A stretch of DNA of 47,652 nt from Bacillota bacterium (GTDB lineage: Bacteria > Bacillota > Sulfobacillia > Sulfobacillales > Sulfobacillaceae): assembly GCA_021797515.1 (NCBI GenBank), contig JAJZZP010000108.1, positions 1 through 47,652 on the forward strand, given 5' to 3'. Position 1 is the first letter of the stretch. Each line of letters opens with the position of its first letter. The notes beneath the pieces were generated by a model. It was given only the letters and a program-made list of their open reading frames with translations. It made no database searches and was not told where the DNA came from. The position numbers and the translations under genes were made by a program. This document shows, piece after piece, positions 1 to 7,743 of this stretch.

Positions 1-2
1 CA

Positions 3-113
3 CGCCAAATCAAAATTGATCAGGTCATGGTTGCCCGGTACGACGTCAGCACAGCAAAGGCATTTTGGGGTCTAGCTTTTGGTGTGCTGTATTTCTTTCT
101 ATTGAACCTTTAG
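3..113 (+). CDS. C-terminal end of a membrane protein (partial)
   Basis: An open frame enters the window from the left and ends at a TAG at 111-113, leaving 36 residues. The last 20 or so (from about AFWGLAF to FFLLNL) form one hydrophobic, probably membrane-spanning helix ending right at the C-terminus. This resembles the last helix of polytopic enzymes such as UbiA-type prenyltransferases, but the piece is too short to name. It is followed by about 150 bases that carry the promoter of the rubrerythrin operon. Confidence 0.5.
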   Translation, partial: RQIKIDQVMVARYDVSTAKAFWGLAFGVLYFFLLNL

Positions 114-195
114 GGATGGGTTATGACGTATGAATCTACCATGACGCCCATTAGCGAAGATTCTTCGGCACAATGCTTATATGATATTGCATTTT

Positions 196-224
196 TTGAC
201 AAACTTATTTAGAATTATTATTAG
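196..224 (+). promoter_or_regulatory. Promoter of the rubrerythrin operon with overlapping PerR-like box
   Basis: A -35 TTGACA at 196-201 lies 17 bases before a weak -10 TATTAG at 219-224. The 15-mer TTAGAATTATTATTA at 209-223 matches the known PerR box consensus TTATAATnATTATAA at 13 of its 14 or 15 positions as I count them, and it covers the -10 region. A repressor bound here would block RNA polymerase. The PerR-like protein encoded at 2636-3073 in the same operon is the obvious candidate, so autoregulation is inferred. Confidence 0.65.
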
Positions 225-262
225 TTAGAGGATATACTATTTAAGAACAAGGAGGAGTTTAA

Positions 263-688
263 GTGGCTGCATTATTAGAAAGCAAGACACATGCCAACTT
301 GAAAGAAGCATTTGCTGGAGAGTCGCAAGCAAATCGCCGGTACCTGTATTTCGCCCAAAAGGCGGACATTGAGGGCCGGCCTGACGTCGCTGGCTTATTT
401 CGTGATGTGGCCGATGGTGAAACCGGTCATGCTTTTGGCCACTTTGAGTTTCTGGAAGAAGTCGGTGATCCAGTGACTGGTGTTCCTGTGGGTTCCACGG
501 AGCAAAATCTTAAGAGCGCTATTGAGGGCGAAACATACGAATACACGCAGATGTATCCTGGGTTTGCTAAAGTGGCACGTGAAGAAGGATTTGAAGAAAT
601 TGCCGAGTGGTTCGAAACTTTGGCCCGTGCGGAAAAAAGCCACGCCGGACGCTTTACCAAAGGATTGAACACCCTCGACCAGGACTAA
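263..688 (+). CDS. Rubrerythrin (diiron domain only)
   Basis: Ferritin-like diiron protein that reduces hydrogen peroxide in the cytoplasm. The 141 residues carry the expected ligands: E20, the E53-x2-H56 pair, E90 and E93, and E124-x2-H127. The C-terminal rubredoxin domain (two CxxC knuckles) of classical rubrerythrins is absent, so it belongs to the short, sulerythrin-like form and needs an outside electron donor. The GTG start at 263 is supported by GGAGGAG at 251-257. It is the first gene of an operon with an Fe-S oxidoreductase, DUF3501, a PerR-type regulator and a uracil-DNA glycosylase, although a terminator-like hairpin follows it. The promoter carries a PerR-like box, so induction by peroxide is likely. 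The Fe-S protein next door is a plausible reductant (inference). Confidence 0.93.
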   Translation: MAALLESKTHANLKEAFAGESQANRRYLYFAQKADIEGRPDVAGLFRDVADGETGHAFGHFEFLEEVGDPVTGVPVGSTEQNLKSAIEGETYEYTQMYPGFAKVAREEGFEEIAEWFETLARAEKSHAGRFTKGLNTLDQD

Positions 689-690
689 TT

Positions 691-714
691 AAAAGGGGCC
701 GTGTGGCCCCTTTT
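691..714 (+). terminator. Hairpin terminator or attenuator after rubrerythrin
   Basis: A perfect 10-base inverted repeat, AAAAGGGGCC and GGCCCCTTTT with a 4-base loop, ends in a T run and lies between the rubrerythrin stop and the next gene 24 bases on. It probably stops part of the transcripts, so that rubrerythrin is made in excess over the downstream operon genes. Confidence 0.75.
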
Positions 715-737
715 ACCCTTCCGTTTAGGAGGAACCT

Positions 738-1991
738 ATGGACTACAACCCTCGGGAGTCTCAATATTGGGACGAATCACGTCTCGTTTCCGATATGAAG
801 CTAGCGTTCGATGTGTGTAACGGATGCCGATTATGCCACAACTTGTGCCCGTCGTTCCCGGTATTATTTGAAGCAGTGGAGTCGCACGATGATGTCGTGG
901 AGGCACTAGCCGTGGAAGAAATGGCCCACGTAGCTGACCTGTGTTACCAATGTAAACTTTGTTTTCTGAAGTGCCCATATGTGCCGCCGCATCGCTTTGA
1001 TCTCGACTTTCCTCGCCTGATGTTGCGATCCAAGGCGATACGCACCCGTCAACACGGTATGAGTCGCAGCGACAAATTTTTGGGGGATCCCGAGCGGTCC
1101 GGACGGTTAGGGACATCTATGCCTTCGCTGGCCAATTGGAGTTTAACGCAACCATTTGTGCGCAAGCAAATGGAAAAACGGATGGGAATTGACCATCGTC
1201 GCCATCTGCCGAAGTTTGCCTCGATGCGGTTTTCCCAATGGGCAAAAAAACATCAATCAACGACAGCTTCCGTCGACGTCGCTGTGTTTACCACGTGTAC
1301 CGTGGAATATCATGCAGCGGGTATCGGGCAAGCGGCCCTGAAGGTATTGGGACACAATGGGATAACGGCAGCGGTTCCGCCCGATTTGCGCTGTTGCGGA
1401 ATGCCAGCACTGGATGGAGGAGACATTGATGGAGCCACGGAACGAGCGGCGCAGAATGTAACCAAACTAGTTGACTATGCGAAGGCAGGTAAGAAAATAT
1501 TAGTCCTCCAGCCGACCTGTGCATTTGTGTTAAAACACGAGTATCCGGTCCTTTTGGGCACCGAAGAAGCTAAGCAAGTTGCCGCGGCGACGCTTGATAT
1601 CACGGAATACTTGGCGGGGTTGATGAAAGCAGGCAAACTCAAACGCGAATTTCGATCTTCGCCTCAAACCGTTACGTACCATTTGTCTTGCCATAGCAAA
1701 GCACAGGGGTTGAAAAAAACTGCGGCAGATTTGCTGAGCGGCATTGAGGGAACTACCGTGAATGTGGTCGATCGATGCGCCGGAATTGATGGCACATGGG
1801 GCCTCAAGGCCGAGTATTATGATGAATCCCAGAAGGTTGCCAAGAAACTGACGGAAGCCTTTCATTCGGCTCACGATACCGCGGCTTGCTCCGATTGCGC
1901 TTTGGCTGGCCTACAGATTGAGACGGTCACTGACAGACCACCCCGGCATCCGGTGCAAATTTTATGGGAAGCCTACGGACTTGATGATTGA
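738..1991 (+). CDS. Fe-S oxidoreductase with two 4Fe-4S clusters and CCG domains (GlpC/HdrD-like)
   Basis: A 417-residue soluble electron-transfer protein. The N-terminus holds two 4Fe-4S motifs, C27-x2-C30-x2-C33-x3-C37 and C69-x2-C72-x2-C75-x3-C79. The remainder has the two cysteine-rich CCG-type regions of heterodisulfide reductase D, glycolate oxidase F and GlpC proteins: an LRCCGMP segment in the middle and CAGIDGTWG with a DCALAG segment near the end. No flavin or membrane domain is present. It starts at ATG 738 behind GGAGG at 728-732. The family passes electrons between quinones, flavoproteins and thiols. Sitting directly behind rubrerythrin and before a PerR-type gene, its likely role is to reduce rubrerythrin or handle thiol disulfides during peroxide stress, which is inferred from context only. 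Confidence 0.85.
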   Translation: MDYNPRESQYWDESRLVSDMKLAFDVCNGCRLCHNLCPSFPVLFEAVESHDDVVEALAVEEMAHVADLCYQCKLCFLKCPYVPPHRFDLDFPRLMLRSKAIRTRQHGMSRSDKFLGDPERSGRLGTSMPSLANWSLTQPFVRKQMEKRMGIDHRRHLPKFASMRFSQWAKKHQSTTASVDVAVFTTCTVEYHAAGIGQAALKVLGHNGITAAVPPDLRCCGMPALDGGDIDGATERAAQNVTKLVDYAKAGKKILVLQPTCAFVLKHEYPVLLGTEEAKQVAAATLDITEYLAGLMKAGKLKREFRSSPQTVTYHLSCHSKAQGLKKTAADLLSGIEGTTVNVVDRCAGIDGTWGLKAEYYDESQKVAKKLTEAFHSAHDTAACSDCALAGLQIETVTDRPPRHPVQILWEAYGLDD

Positions 1992-2035
1992 AGATCCAGT
2001 CTTTGCAAGATTTAACAATATTCAGGAGGGATGGT

Positions 2036-2623
2036 ATGCGCCAGTTAACGATGGAAGATATCGTGTCGAACCAAGAATATGAAACCACGCGCACGGCATT
2101 TAGACAGCGTGTCATTAATTTAAAGAAACTGAGGCGATTGGCCATAGGGCCCAGAATTTCCCTGGTGTTCGAGAACACCGACACCATGCGATTTCAGGTT
2201 CAAGAAATGATGCGGATCGAACACATCGAAGATGCTGAGAAAATCCGCGAAGAGATTGAAGTCTACAACGATCTCTTGCCCCCTGGGCTCGCGATCGGGG
2301 CTACGCTACTTATCGAATTGTCTCAAACCGACGACATGCCGACAATTCTGCGCCAACTTTCCGGGGTCGAGGAACATGTAGTTCTGGAAATCGGCGATCA
2401 ACGGCTCCCCGCGGTGGCGGAAGCGGGACGATCTACCGAAGAAAAGACTAGTTCCGTACATTATCTCACGTTTCCATTTACAGAGTCGGATCGTAATTTG
2501 CTAATGGATCATCCGGACTCGGCGGCGGTACGCATTAACCACCCGGGATACAGCTATCAGACAAAGGTTCCCGCAGAAACCGTGAGTCTTTTAATTGGCG
2601 ACTTGCTGGCATCTCGCGAGTAA
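2036..2623 (+). CDS. DUF3501 family protein
   Basis: A 195-residue protein of the DUF3501 family, recognised from the N-terminal pattern with the segments RVINLKKLRR, IGPRISLVFEN and RFQVQEMMRIEH. The biochemical function is unknown. I chose ATG 2036 over the longer frame beginning at 1988 because CAGGAGGG at 2023-2030 gives a good ribosome site and the 16 upstream residues overlap the preceding gene's stop. It has no signal peptide and no membrane segment. Members of this family often stand beside rubrerythrin and GlpC-like Fe-S proteins, as here, so a supporting role in the rubrerythrin electron chain is plausible. Confidence 0.8.
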   Translation: MRQLTMEDIVSNQEYETTRTAFRQRVINLKKLRRLAIGPRISLVFENTDTMRFQVQEMMRIEHIEDAEKIREEIEVYNDLLPPGLAIGATLLIELSQTDDMPTILRQLSGVEEHVVLEIGDQRLPAVAEAGRSTEEKTSSVHYLTFPFTESDRNLLMDHPDSAAVRINHPGYSYQTKVPAETVSLLIGDLLASRE

Positions 2624-2635
2624 GGGAGGGGACGC

Positions 2636-3073
2636 GTGTTGGACTTGTCGGATCCCACTGGCGTATCCAAGGTGTTGCATGATAAAGGACTCAGGGCAAC
2701 GCCGCAAAGGATGGCAGTTTTGGTTGCCATTGGCCAGCTATCGCATCCGGCGGCGGAAGAGGTGGCCCGGCTGGTGATGGAAAGCTATCCTACACTGAGT
2801 TTGGCTACGGTATATAACACCTTGGATACATTAGAAAATCAGGGCTTGATTCGTTGCTTTAAGGTGGAGGGGCGACGGCGGTTTGATTTGCGTACCGAGG
2901 CGCATCACCATTTATGGTGTACCAAGTGTCAAAGAATGGACGATGTACCGGCTGCCACGGCGCCAGGTTGTGAGGATTTGGTTGACACCGGATGGAAGGT
3001 TGAAGATGTGATAGTGACCTATAAAGGGGTTTGCCCGCGCTGTCAGGCAAGGTCAAATCATGCAGGAGCTTAG
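2636..3073 (+). CDS. perR: Fur-family regulator, PerR-like
   Basis: A 145-residue metal-dependent repressor. The winged helix occupies roughly residues 15-80. The structural zinc site is complete (C95-x2-C98 and C133-x2-C136). The regulatory site residues fit PerR: H37, D84, H90 and H92, and an aspartate (D102/D103) where PerR has Asp104 and Fur usually has Glu. PerR senses peroxide by iron-catalysed oxidation of its His ligands. The GTG start at 2636 lies 12 bases after the DUF3501 stop, behind GGGAGGGG. Its own operon starts with rubrerythrin under a PerR-like box at 209-223, which supports peroxide sensing and autoregulation. A Fur or Zur role is less likely but cannot be excluded from sequence alone. 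Confidence 0.85.
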   Translation: MLDLSDPTGVSKVLHDKGLRATPQRMAVLVAIGQLSHPAAEEVARLVMESYPTLSLATVYNTLDTLENQGLIRCFKVEGRRRFDLRTEAHHHLWCTKCQRMDDVPAATAPGCEDLVDTGWKVEDVIVTYKGVCPRCQARSNHAGA

Positions 3074-3638
3074 AAAGTGCGACCAATGCGGGTTGGCTCA
3101 AACCCGTACCCAGGTCGTGCCCGGCACTGGATCCGACCATGCCCGCATCATGTTTACCGCAGAAGCCCCGGGAAAACAAGAGGATCGCATTGGCGTCGGT
3201 TTCTCCGGCAGCGCCGGGAAAATATTTGACGAAATTTTGGCGCATCTTGGGTTAACACGCGACGCCATTTGGCTGAATAACGCGGTACGTTGTCGGCCTA
3301 CCGATACCGGCTCCAAAAATCGGGCCCCGCATCCATTAGAAATTGCGGCATGCCGACCTTGGCTGGAGCACGATCTCAGGCACGTTCAGCCGGAGATCAT
3401 GGTGACCTTGGGACGTACCGCTTTTCTTTCGGTGACGGGTGAAGCGGATTTTGCTCAGTTTCGTGGCAAATTTTATCCCTCAACAGTTCCCATCTTTCCT
3501 TTGGCGCATCCGGCCTACCTGATTTACCGAAAAACGGCAGTTGATGGATATCGTAACGACTTGGAGCAACTGCGGCAATTACTGCTAGCACGAAATATCC
3601 CTTTGGGTCCACCCTTGCCGTCGCGGTTTATGGTCTAG
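3060..3638 (+). CDS. Uracil-DNA glycosylase, family 4 (Fe-S)
   Basis: Removes uracil from DNA to start base-excision repair. The 192 residues contain the family's active-site loop, here AEAPGKQED (34-42) in place of the usual GEAPG, and the HPAYL segment (150-154). C7-x2-C10, C78 and C98 are the four ligands of the 4Fe-4S cluster that marks family 4 (and 5) enzymes. The ATG at 3060 lies inside the last codons of perR, a 14-base overlap that implies translational coupling. Placing a repair enzyme under a PerR-type operon fits a combined response to oxidative damage and, in a hot habitat, cytosine deamination. Its stop overlaps the convergent methyltransferase by 4 bases. Confidence 0.88.
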   Translation: MQELRKCDQCGLAQTRTQVVPGTGSDHARIMFTAEAPGKQEDRIGVGFSGSAGKIFDEILAHLGLTRDAIWLNNAVRCRPTDTGSKNRAPHPLEIAACRPWLEHDLRHVQPEIMVTLGRTAFLSVTGEADFAQFRGKFYPSTVPIFPLAHPAYLIYRKTAVDGYRNDLEQLRQLLLARNIPLGPPLPSRFMV

Positions 3639-4372
3639 ATTTTTACTCCGGTTACGACCAACCGGTACTTCAACAACTGCCCCGAGGCTAGGATACTGGC
3701 GGGAGCATGGCCGTCGATAAACGTCAGTGCTTGGCTGCCTTCCGGCGATTCTGCCGAGACGGGAGACAGCCACTCGGTTGGGGTCATGGGTTCCACCGAC
3801 ACTTGGAGATATTCCAAATCATAACCGGCTTTCCCGAGCAGAGCACACCATTCATTGGCAGACCGTGCCGCGTGGTGCGAAGGATCCCGCAGTTTCTCCA
3901 ATTGATTGAGCCAATCTATTGCCGAGGATGGTGCGGTCATATCGGAAATACCCAAAACTCCGCCGGGTTTCAAGACACGATGCGCCTCGCGAAGAAATAA
4001 CGGGAGATTCTGAAAATGGTGCGCCGCACGTCGGCAGGTGATGGCGTCAAATGTTTGGGGTTCCCACGGCAATTGCTCGACGTTTCCGATAAGCCAGGAG
4101 ATTGAGAGCCCGCGTTTCTCCGCCAGGTCTTGGGCATCCTGCACCATTTCTGGTGTCATGTCCATCCCGATTACTTGGTGTCCTCGAGATGCCAAGGCGA
4201 GAGCGGTATGTCCGGTGCCACAGGCGGCATCAAAAACCACACTGTTCGGTTGAAGTTCAAGGCAATTAATGAGGCGCGTAAGGTCACTACCGTGCGCGTG
4301 ATGGTCACTGGTTCGGTACGCAGCATGGTAGCGTCCGAAGTAACTTGTGATTTTTGAGTCTGATAATGGCAT
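3635..4372 (-). CDS. Class I SAM-dependent methyltransferase (UbiE/Coq5-like)
   Basis: A 245-residue soluble methyltransferase. Motif I is VFDAACGTGHTA at about residues 46-57, followed by an acidic end of strand 2 (GMDMTPEMV), and post-motif HRVLKPGGVLGISDM. The arrangement is that of the Methyltransf_11 / UbiE group. The substrate cannot be told. I set the start at the ATG complementary to 4370-4372, because AGGAGGG lies just upstream; the frame stays open another 76 codons but that part runs through the divergent promoter region and has poor coding character. It is divergent from the LysR gene at 4468, so it is a candidate target of that regulator. Confidence 0.85.
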   Translation of the reverse strand: MPLSDSKITSYFGRYHAAYRTSDHHAHGSDLTRLINCLELQPNSVVFDAACGTGHTALALASRGHQVIGMDMTPEMVQDAQDLAEKRGLSISWLIGNVEQLPWEPQTFDAITCRRAAHHFQNLPLFLREAHRVLKPGGVLGISDMTAPSSAIDWLNQLEKLRDPSHHAARSANEWCALLGKAGYDLEYLQVSVEPMTPTEWLSPVSAESPEGSQALTFIDGHAPASILASGQLLKYRLVVTGVKI

Positions 4373-4467
4373 TGGGTACACCCTCCTATCACGATCTTGG
4401 TTCGATAATACGGTACAATACGAGAGAAAAGATGTCGATTTTGCAAGAGTAAGATGCAGGGTGTGCA

Positions 4468-5364
4468 ATGACAAGAGATATTCCACAGCTCGATATGCTA
4501 GATTTGGCCATTGTGGTGATGTTGGCCGACGGCGCCAGTTTGTCCCAAGTGGGGATCCAGGTGGGCCTGTCACCTTCTGCCCTATCGCATCGATTGACAC
4601 GTTTATCGAATCGCTTGGGGTACCCGGTGACCCAAACGGTCAGGCGGCAATTGCGGATCTCCGACCGTTTGGCACGATCCATGCCCCATTTGAAAGCCGC
4701 GCTTCACCACTTGGCGAAAGCCCAATCGGTTATCGGTCAGGATTTGGGAACTGTGCGGAGTATAGGGATCGCGCGAATTTTTTCCGGATGGGCGGAACAG
4801 TTTCTTCCCGACCATAGCGGAGTCGATCAGTGGCAAGTCGTTACCGGTACTTCGGAGGATATTGTACGATTAGTGCGTCAAGGACATGTTGAAGCGGGTA
4901 TGATACGGACCGATCATGGGTTGGCTGGGATGAATATGCGCATTTTGGGATACGATCCCTTGATGGCGGTCGCTAGTCCGGCGTTGGTGAATCACTTACC
5001 CGATGCGATGGAATTATGGCCATGGATCGGATTTAGCCAACAACTGGGGCATGGGCTAAGTGTCAATCGCGCACTGGCCCAATCCGGCTGGATGCCCGTT
5101 TATAAATTCCACGTCGATGCTTTGGAGTCGGCCCAGGTGCTGGCTGCCCAATCTAAGGGGGTCGCCGTGCTCCCGAAATCCATGGTCTCAAATCAGATTC
5201 GGGAGCATCGGCTGGTTGAGGTTCAAGTGGCTTCGGTTATTTGGCCCGAGCGCACGGTAGCCGCACTACATTTAAGCGGGGTTCCGGAGCCGATGTGGCT
5301 GTCCCGTTTTGCAGATCGGGTCACGCGGTATCTAAATCATGGTCAAACCACCGGAAACGGATAG
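4468..5364 (+). CDS. LysR-family transcriptional regulator
   Basis: 298 residues: an N-terminal winged helix (about 10-70, with the recognition segment VGLSPSALSHRLTRL) and a C-terminal co-inducer domain resembling a periplasmic binding protein. It is divergent from the methyltransferase with 95 bases between them, where a TACAAT hexamer at about 4403-4408 could be a -10 element. Its 3' end overlaps the end of the convergent SDR operon by 33 bases. LysR proteins usually control the divergent gene and themselves; the aromatic/CoA operon converging from the right is another possible target. The effector is unknown. Confidence 0.88.
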   Translation: MTRDIPQLDMLDLAIVVMLADGASLSQVGIQVGLSPSALSHRLTRLSNRLGYPVTQTVRRQLRISDRLARSMPHLKAALHHLAKAQSVIGQDLGTVRSIGIARIFSGWAEQFLPDHSGVDQWQVVTGTSEDIVRLVRQGHVEAGMIRTDHGLAGMNMRILGYDPLMAVASPALVNHLPDAMELWPWIGFSQQLGHGLSVNRALAQSGWMPVYKFHVDALESAQVLAAQSKGVAVLPKSMVSNQIREHRLVEVQVASVIWPERTVAALHLSGVPEPMWLSRFADRVTRYLNHGQTTGNG

Positions 5365-6096
5365 GACTTGGCCGGTGATATACTGAGCCGCATCGCTGGT
5401 TAAGAACACCACCACGGCCGCGACTTCTTGGGGTTGCCCTAGCCGGCGTAGCGGAATTTTTTGCACCATTTTTCCGATTAAATGTTGGGCACTTTCTGTG
5501 GCGGCATTTTCATCGAGCATGCCAGTGGCTATGGGGCCGGGGGAAACCGCGTTGACCCGGATTTTGTAGCGTGCCATCTCTTGGGCCAGCGATTTGGTTA
5601 AGGAGATGACACCGCCTTTTGCTGCGGCATAGACGGACTCCCCGGCCATGCCTACCCGCGCCGCGTCGGAGACCACGTTGATAATGACGCCGGAGTTGCG
5701 CTTTGCCATATGAGGTAGCAATGCATGGCACAAATATACGGGTCCCCAAAAATTTGTCGCCATGATGCGATCCCAGTAATCGGGGGATTCGCTTAAAAAA
5801 GGTTGGGTGAGTGTCCATCCCGCATTATTAACCAAGACGTCTACTGGATTTTTCGACGCCAGTTTTTCACTAGCCGTAGCCACCGCCCGGTAGTCACCGA
5901 CATCAATGGCCATCCCTCTAACCAGGTCTTGATAGGTTGAAAGGTGGGCCATGCCGCTCTCTACGCTTTCGGGGTGCAGTGCCCATATGGTAACCTGATG
6001 ACCTTGCGTTAAGAAAGCCTCGGCTGTAGCTAGTCCGATTCCTCGGGAACCTCCGGTAATTAAGATATGACTCAGGTTAATCACCGCCTTAGGCAA
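5332..6096 (-). CDS. Short-chain dehydrogenase/reductase, BadH-like
   Basis: A 254-residue classical SDR. The NAD(P) site is TGGSRGIG (14-21), the NNAG motif is at 90-93, and the catalytic triad is S143, Y156 and K160 (Y-x3-K). Two stretches, SDAARVG around 143-149 and the C-terminal GQVLSVSGGLTM, closely recall BadH, the 2-hydroxycyclohexanecarboxyl-CoA dehydrogenase of anaerobic benzoate degradation; FabG-type 3-oxoacyl reductases are the alternative. It is last in an operon with FabL-like, DECR-like and PaaG-like genes, all acting on CoA or ACP thioesters, and is only 3 bases behind the FabL-like gene. The role is probably oxidation of a hydroxyacyl-CoA. Confidence 0.8.
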   Translation of the reverse strand: MPKAVINLSHILITGGSRGIGLATAEAFLTQGHQVTIWALHPESVESGMAHLSTYQDLVRGMAIDVGDYRAVATASEKLASKNPVDVLVNNAGWTLTQPFLSESPDYWDRIMATNFWGPVYLCHALLPHMAKRNSGVIINVVSDAARVGMAGESVYAAAKGGVISLTKSLAQEMARYKIRVNAVSPGPIATGMLDENAATESAQHLIGKMVQKIPLRRLGQPQEVAAVVVFLTSDAAQYITGQVLSVSGGLTMI

Positions 6097-6099
6097 CGC

Positions 6100-6894
6100 T
6101 TAATTTCTTGTCTTCATGTTTTCGAAGGGCCCGGATGTCAGGGTGAGCCCTCCGTCGACGCGCAATATTTGGCCGGTCACAAAATCTGCCAAATGGGAAG
6201 CCAAAAACAGGGCAACCCGTGCTACGTCCTCGGGATGTCCCACACGGCCCAGCGGCGTTTGCTCACGGACTTCCCGATCGAAAGCAGGATAGCGTTCCCC
6301 CATGTAATAACGGGCGGAATCGGTATCTATGACACCAGGTGCAATCCCGTTGCAGGTGATGCCTTTGGGTCCTAGCTCGTAGGCCAAATACCGGGTAAAA
6401 GTTTCAACCGCGCCCTTGGCCGCACCAATCGTGGCATAACCGGGCAGAGTAAATGGGGTGCCGTGACCCGACACGGTAATGATTCTTGCGGAGTTGCGCC
6501 CTTCCATCAGTGGCACTGCGCGCTGCACGGCATGCACCAAACCATCAAAAGTGAGTTGAAAAGTTCGGTTTACATGGTAGGGCTTCAAGTCCAGAATCTT
6601 TTTAAAAGCCGTCGCTGCAGCGTTGGCCATAAAGATATCAAGGCCACCAAAACTCGACTGAATTTCGTCGAACAAGCTGTCGATGGCAGCCGGATCCTCA
6701 AAATCGGCACAGATGGCCTGCGCCTGACCACCTTGGCTGCGAATGTGGGATACTGCCTGATGAGCTAACTCCTCGGACTTGTGGTAGTGAATGATGACGG
6801 TGGCGCCTTCTTGGGAAAACATCTCGACGGTAGCGCGGCCGATACCCCGAGAACTCCCGGTTACCAAAGCGACTTTACCGGAAAGGAGGCCCAT
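6100..6894 (-). CDS. SDR-family enoyl reductase, FabL-like
   Basis: A 264-residue SDR. The nucleotide site is TGSSRGIG (12-19). Instead of Y-x3-K it has Y153-x6-K160, the active-site spacing of enoyl-ACP reductases (FabI/FabL/FabV-like). Segments such as FMANAAA (88-94) and RYLAYELGPKGI match FabL, the second enoyl reductase of Bacillus. It could reduce a trans-2-enoyl thioester in fatty acid synthesis, but lying within a degradative-looking CoA operon it may instead act on an unsaturated CoA ester. Its start abuts the stop of the preceding SDR directly. Confidence 0.8.
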   Translation of the reverse strand: MGLLSGKVALVTGSSRGIGRATVEMFSQEGATVIIHYHKSEELAHQAVSHIRSQGGQAQAICADFEDPAAIDSLFDEIQSSFGGLDIFMANAAATAFKKILDLKPYHVNRTFQLTFDGLVHAVQRAVPLMEGRNSARIITVSGHGTPFTLPGYATIGAAKGAVETFTRYLAYELGPKGITCNGIAPGVIDTDSARYYMGERYPAFDREVREQTPLGRVGHPEDVARVALFLASHLADFVTGQILRVDGGLTLTSGPFENMKTRN

Positions 6895-7686
6895 TTAACT
6901 ATCTAATCCTTTCCCTAGCCATTCGCCGCCATCCATGACCAAGACCTCCCCATTGATATAATCAGCGTAGGAAGAAACCAAATAACTTGCGGCGCGGGCG
7001 ACCTCCTCGACAGTGCCGAATCGTCCCACCGGGATCTTCGAGCGCAGACGGATTTCGTCTTCTGGGTTAGCCCAAAGCGGACGAGCTCCCTCTGTATCAG
7101 TGGGTCCGGGGCAGAGCGCGTTGACACGGATCCCGTGGTGTGCCCATTCTACGGCTAAAGTGCGGGTCATTGCGACAATGCCGGCCTTAGCCGCTGCCGA
7201 GTGAACGGTTCGGGGACCCCCTGTCCAGGCATAGCTGGCTACAATTGACAGGATTTTGCCATGACCCTGTCGGATCATTTGCAGACCTGCCGCACGCGTA
7301 CAGTAAAATGTCCCGTTCAACACAGTGTTGACTATGGCGTTCCAACCGTTGACCGACAATTTCTCGGTGTCCACCAAGAAATTTCCTGCAGCACTGTTTA
7401 CTAAGATATCGAGGCTTCCCCACTGGTTGGTGGCTTTCTCAATCAATGATTGCACTTGGTCGGGCTGACGCACATCGGTAGCTACGGTAATCGTCGGGAA
7501 GCCTTGACGCAGCAATTCTGCCTTTGCTGTATCCAAACGATTGATATTGCGTCCGGCCAAAACCAGGTGAGCCCCTAAACGGCCTAATTCTTCGGCAATG
7601 CCGAGACCAATTCCGGATCCGCCTCCTGTGATGACGGCAGTTTGGTCCTTTAAGCTGCCTTCCGGTAACATCGCGGATGTTTGCAT
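6895..7686 (-). CDS. SDR-family oxidoreductase, 2,4-dienoyl-CoA reductase (DECR)-like
   Basis: A 263-residue SDR with TGGGSGIG at 20-27. It lacks the usual catalytic tyrosine: the active-site block reads HSAAAK (162-167), as in peroxisomal and mitochondrial 2,4-dienoyl-CoA reductases, which use other residues. The segment NSAAGNF (97-103) followed by LSVNGW is also typical of that group. It probably reduces a dienoyl-CoA with NADPH. The start is uncertain: GGAGG lies about 15 bases before the ATG at 7686, which is long, so an in-frame ATT two codons upstream or the Met at residue 6 are alternatives. It follows the PaaG-like gene by 57 bases. Confidence 0.8.
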   Translation of the reverse strand: MQTSAMLPEGSLKDQTAVITGGGSGIGLGIAEELGRLGAHLVLAGRNINRLDTAKAELLRQGFPTITVATDVRQPDQVQSLIEKATNQWGSLDILVNSAAGNFLVDTEKLSVNGWNAIVNTVLNGTFYCTRAAGLQMIRQGHGKILSIVASYAWTGGPRTVHSAAAKAGIVAMTRTLAVEWAHHGIRVNALCPGPTDTEGARPLWANPEDEIRLRSKIPVGRFGTVEEVARAASYLVSSYADYINGEVLVMDGGEWLGKGLDS

Positions 7687-7743
7687 TGAAATATTTGTCT
7701 GCCTCCTTAGCGGCTAATTTTTGATATGCGGATGATCGTCAGC

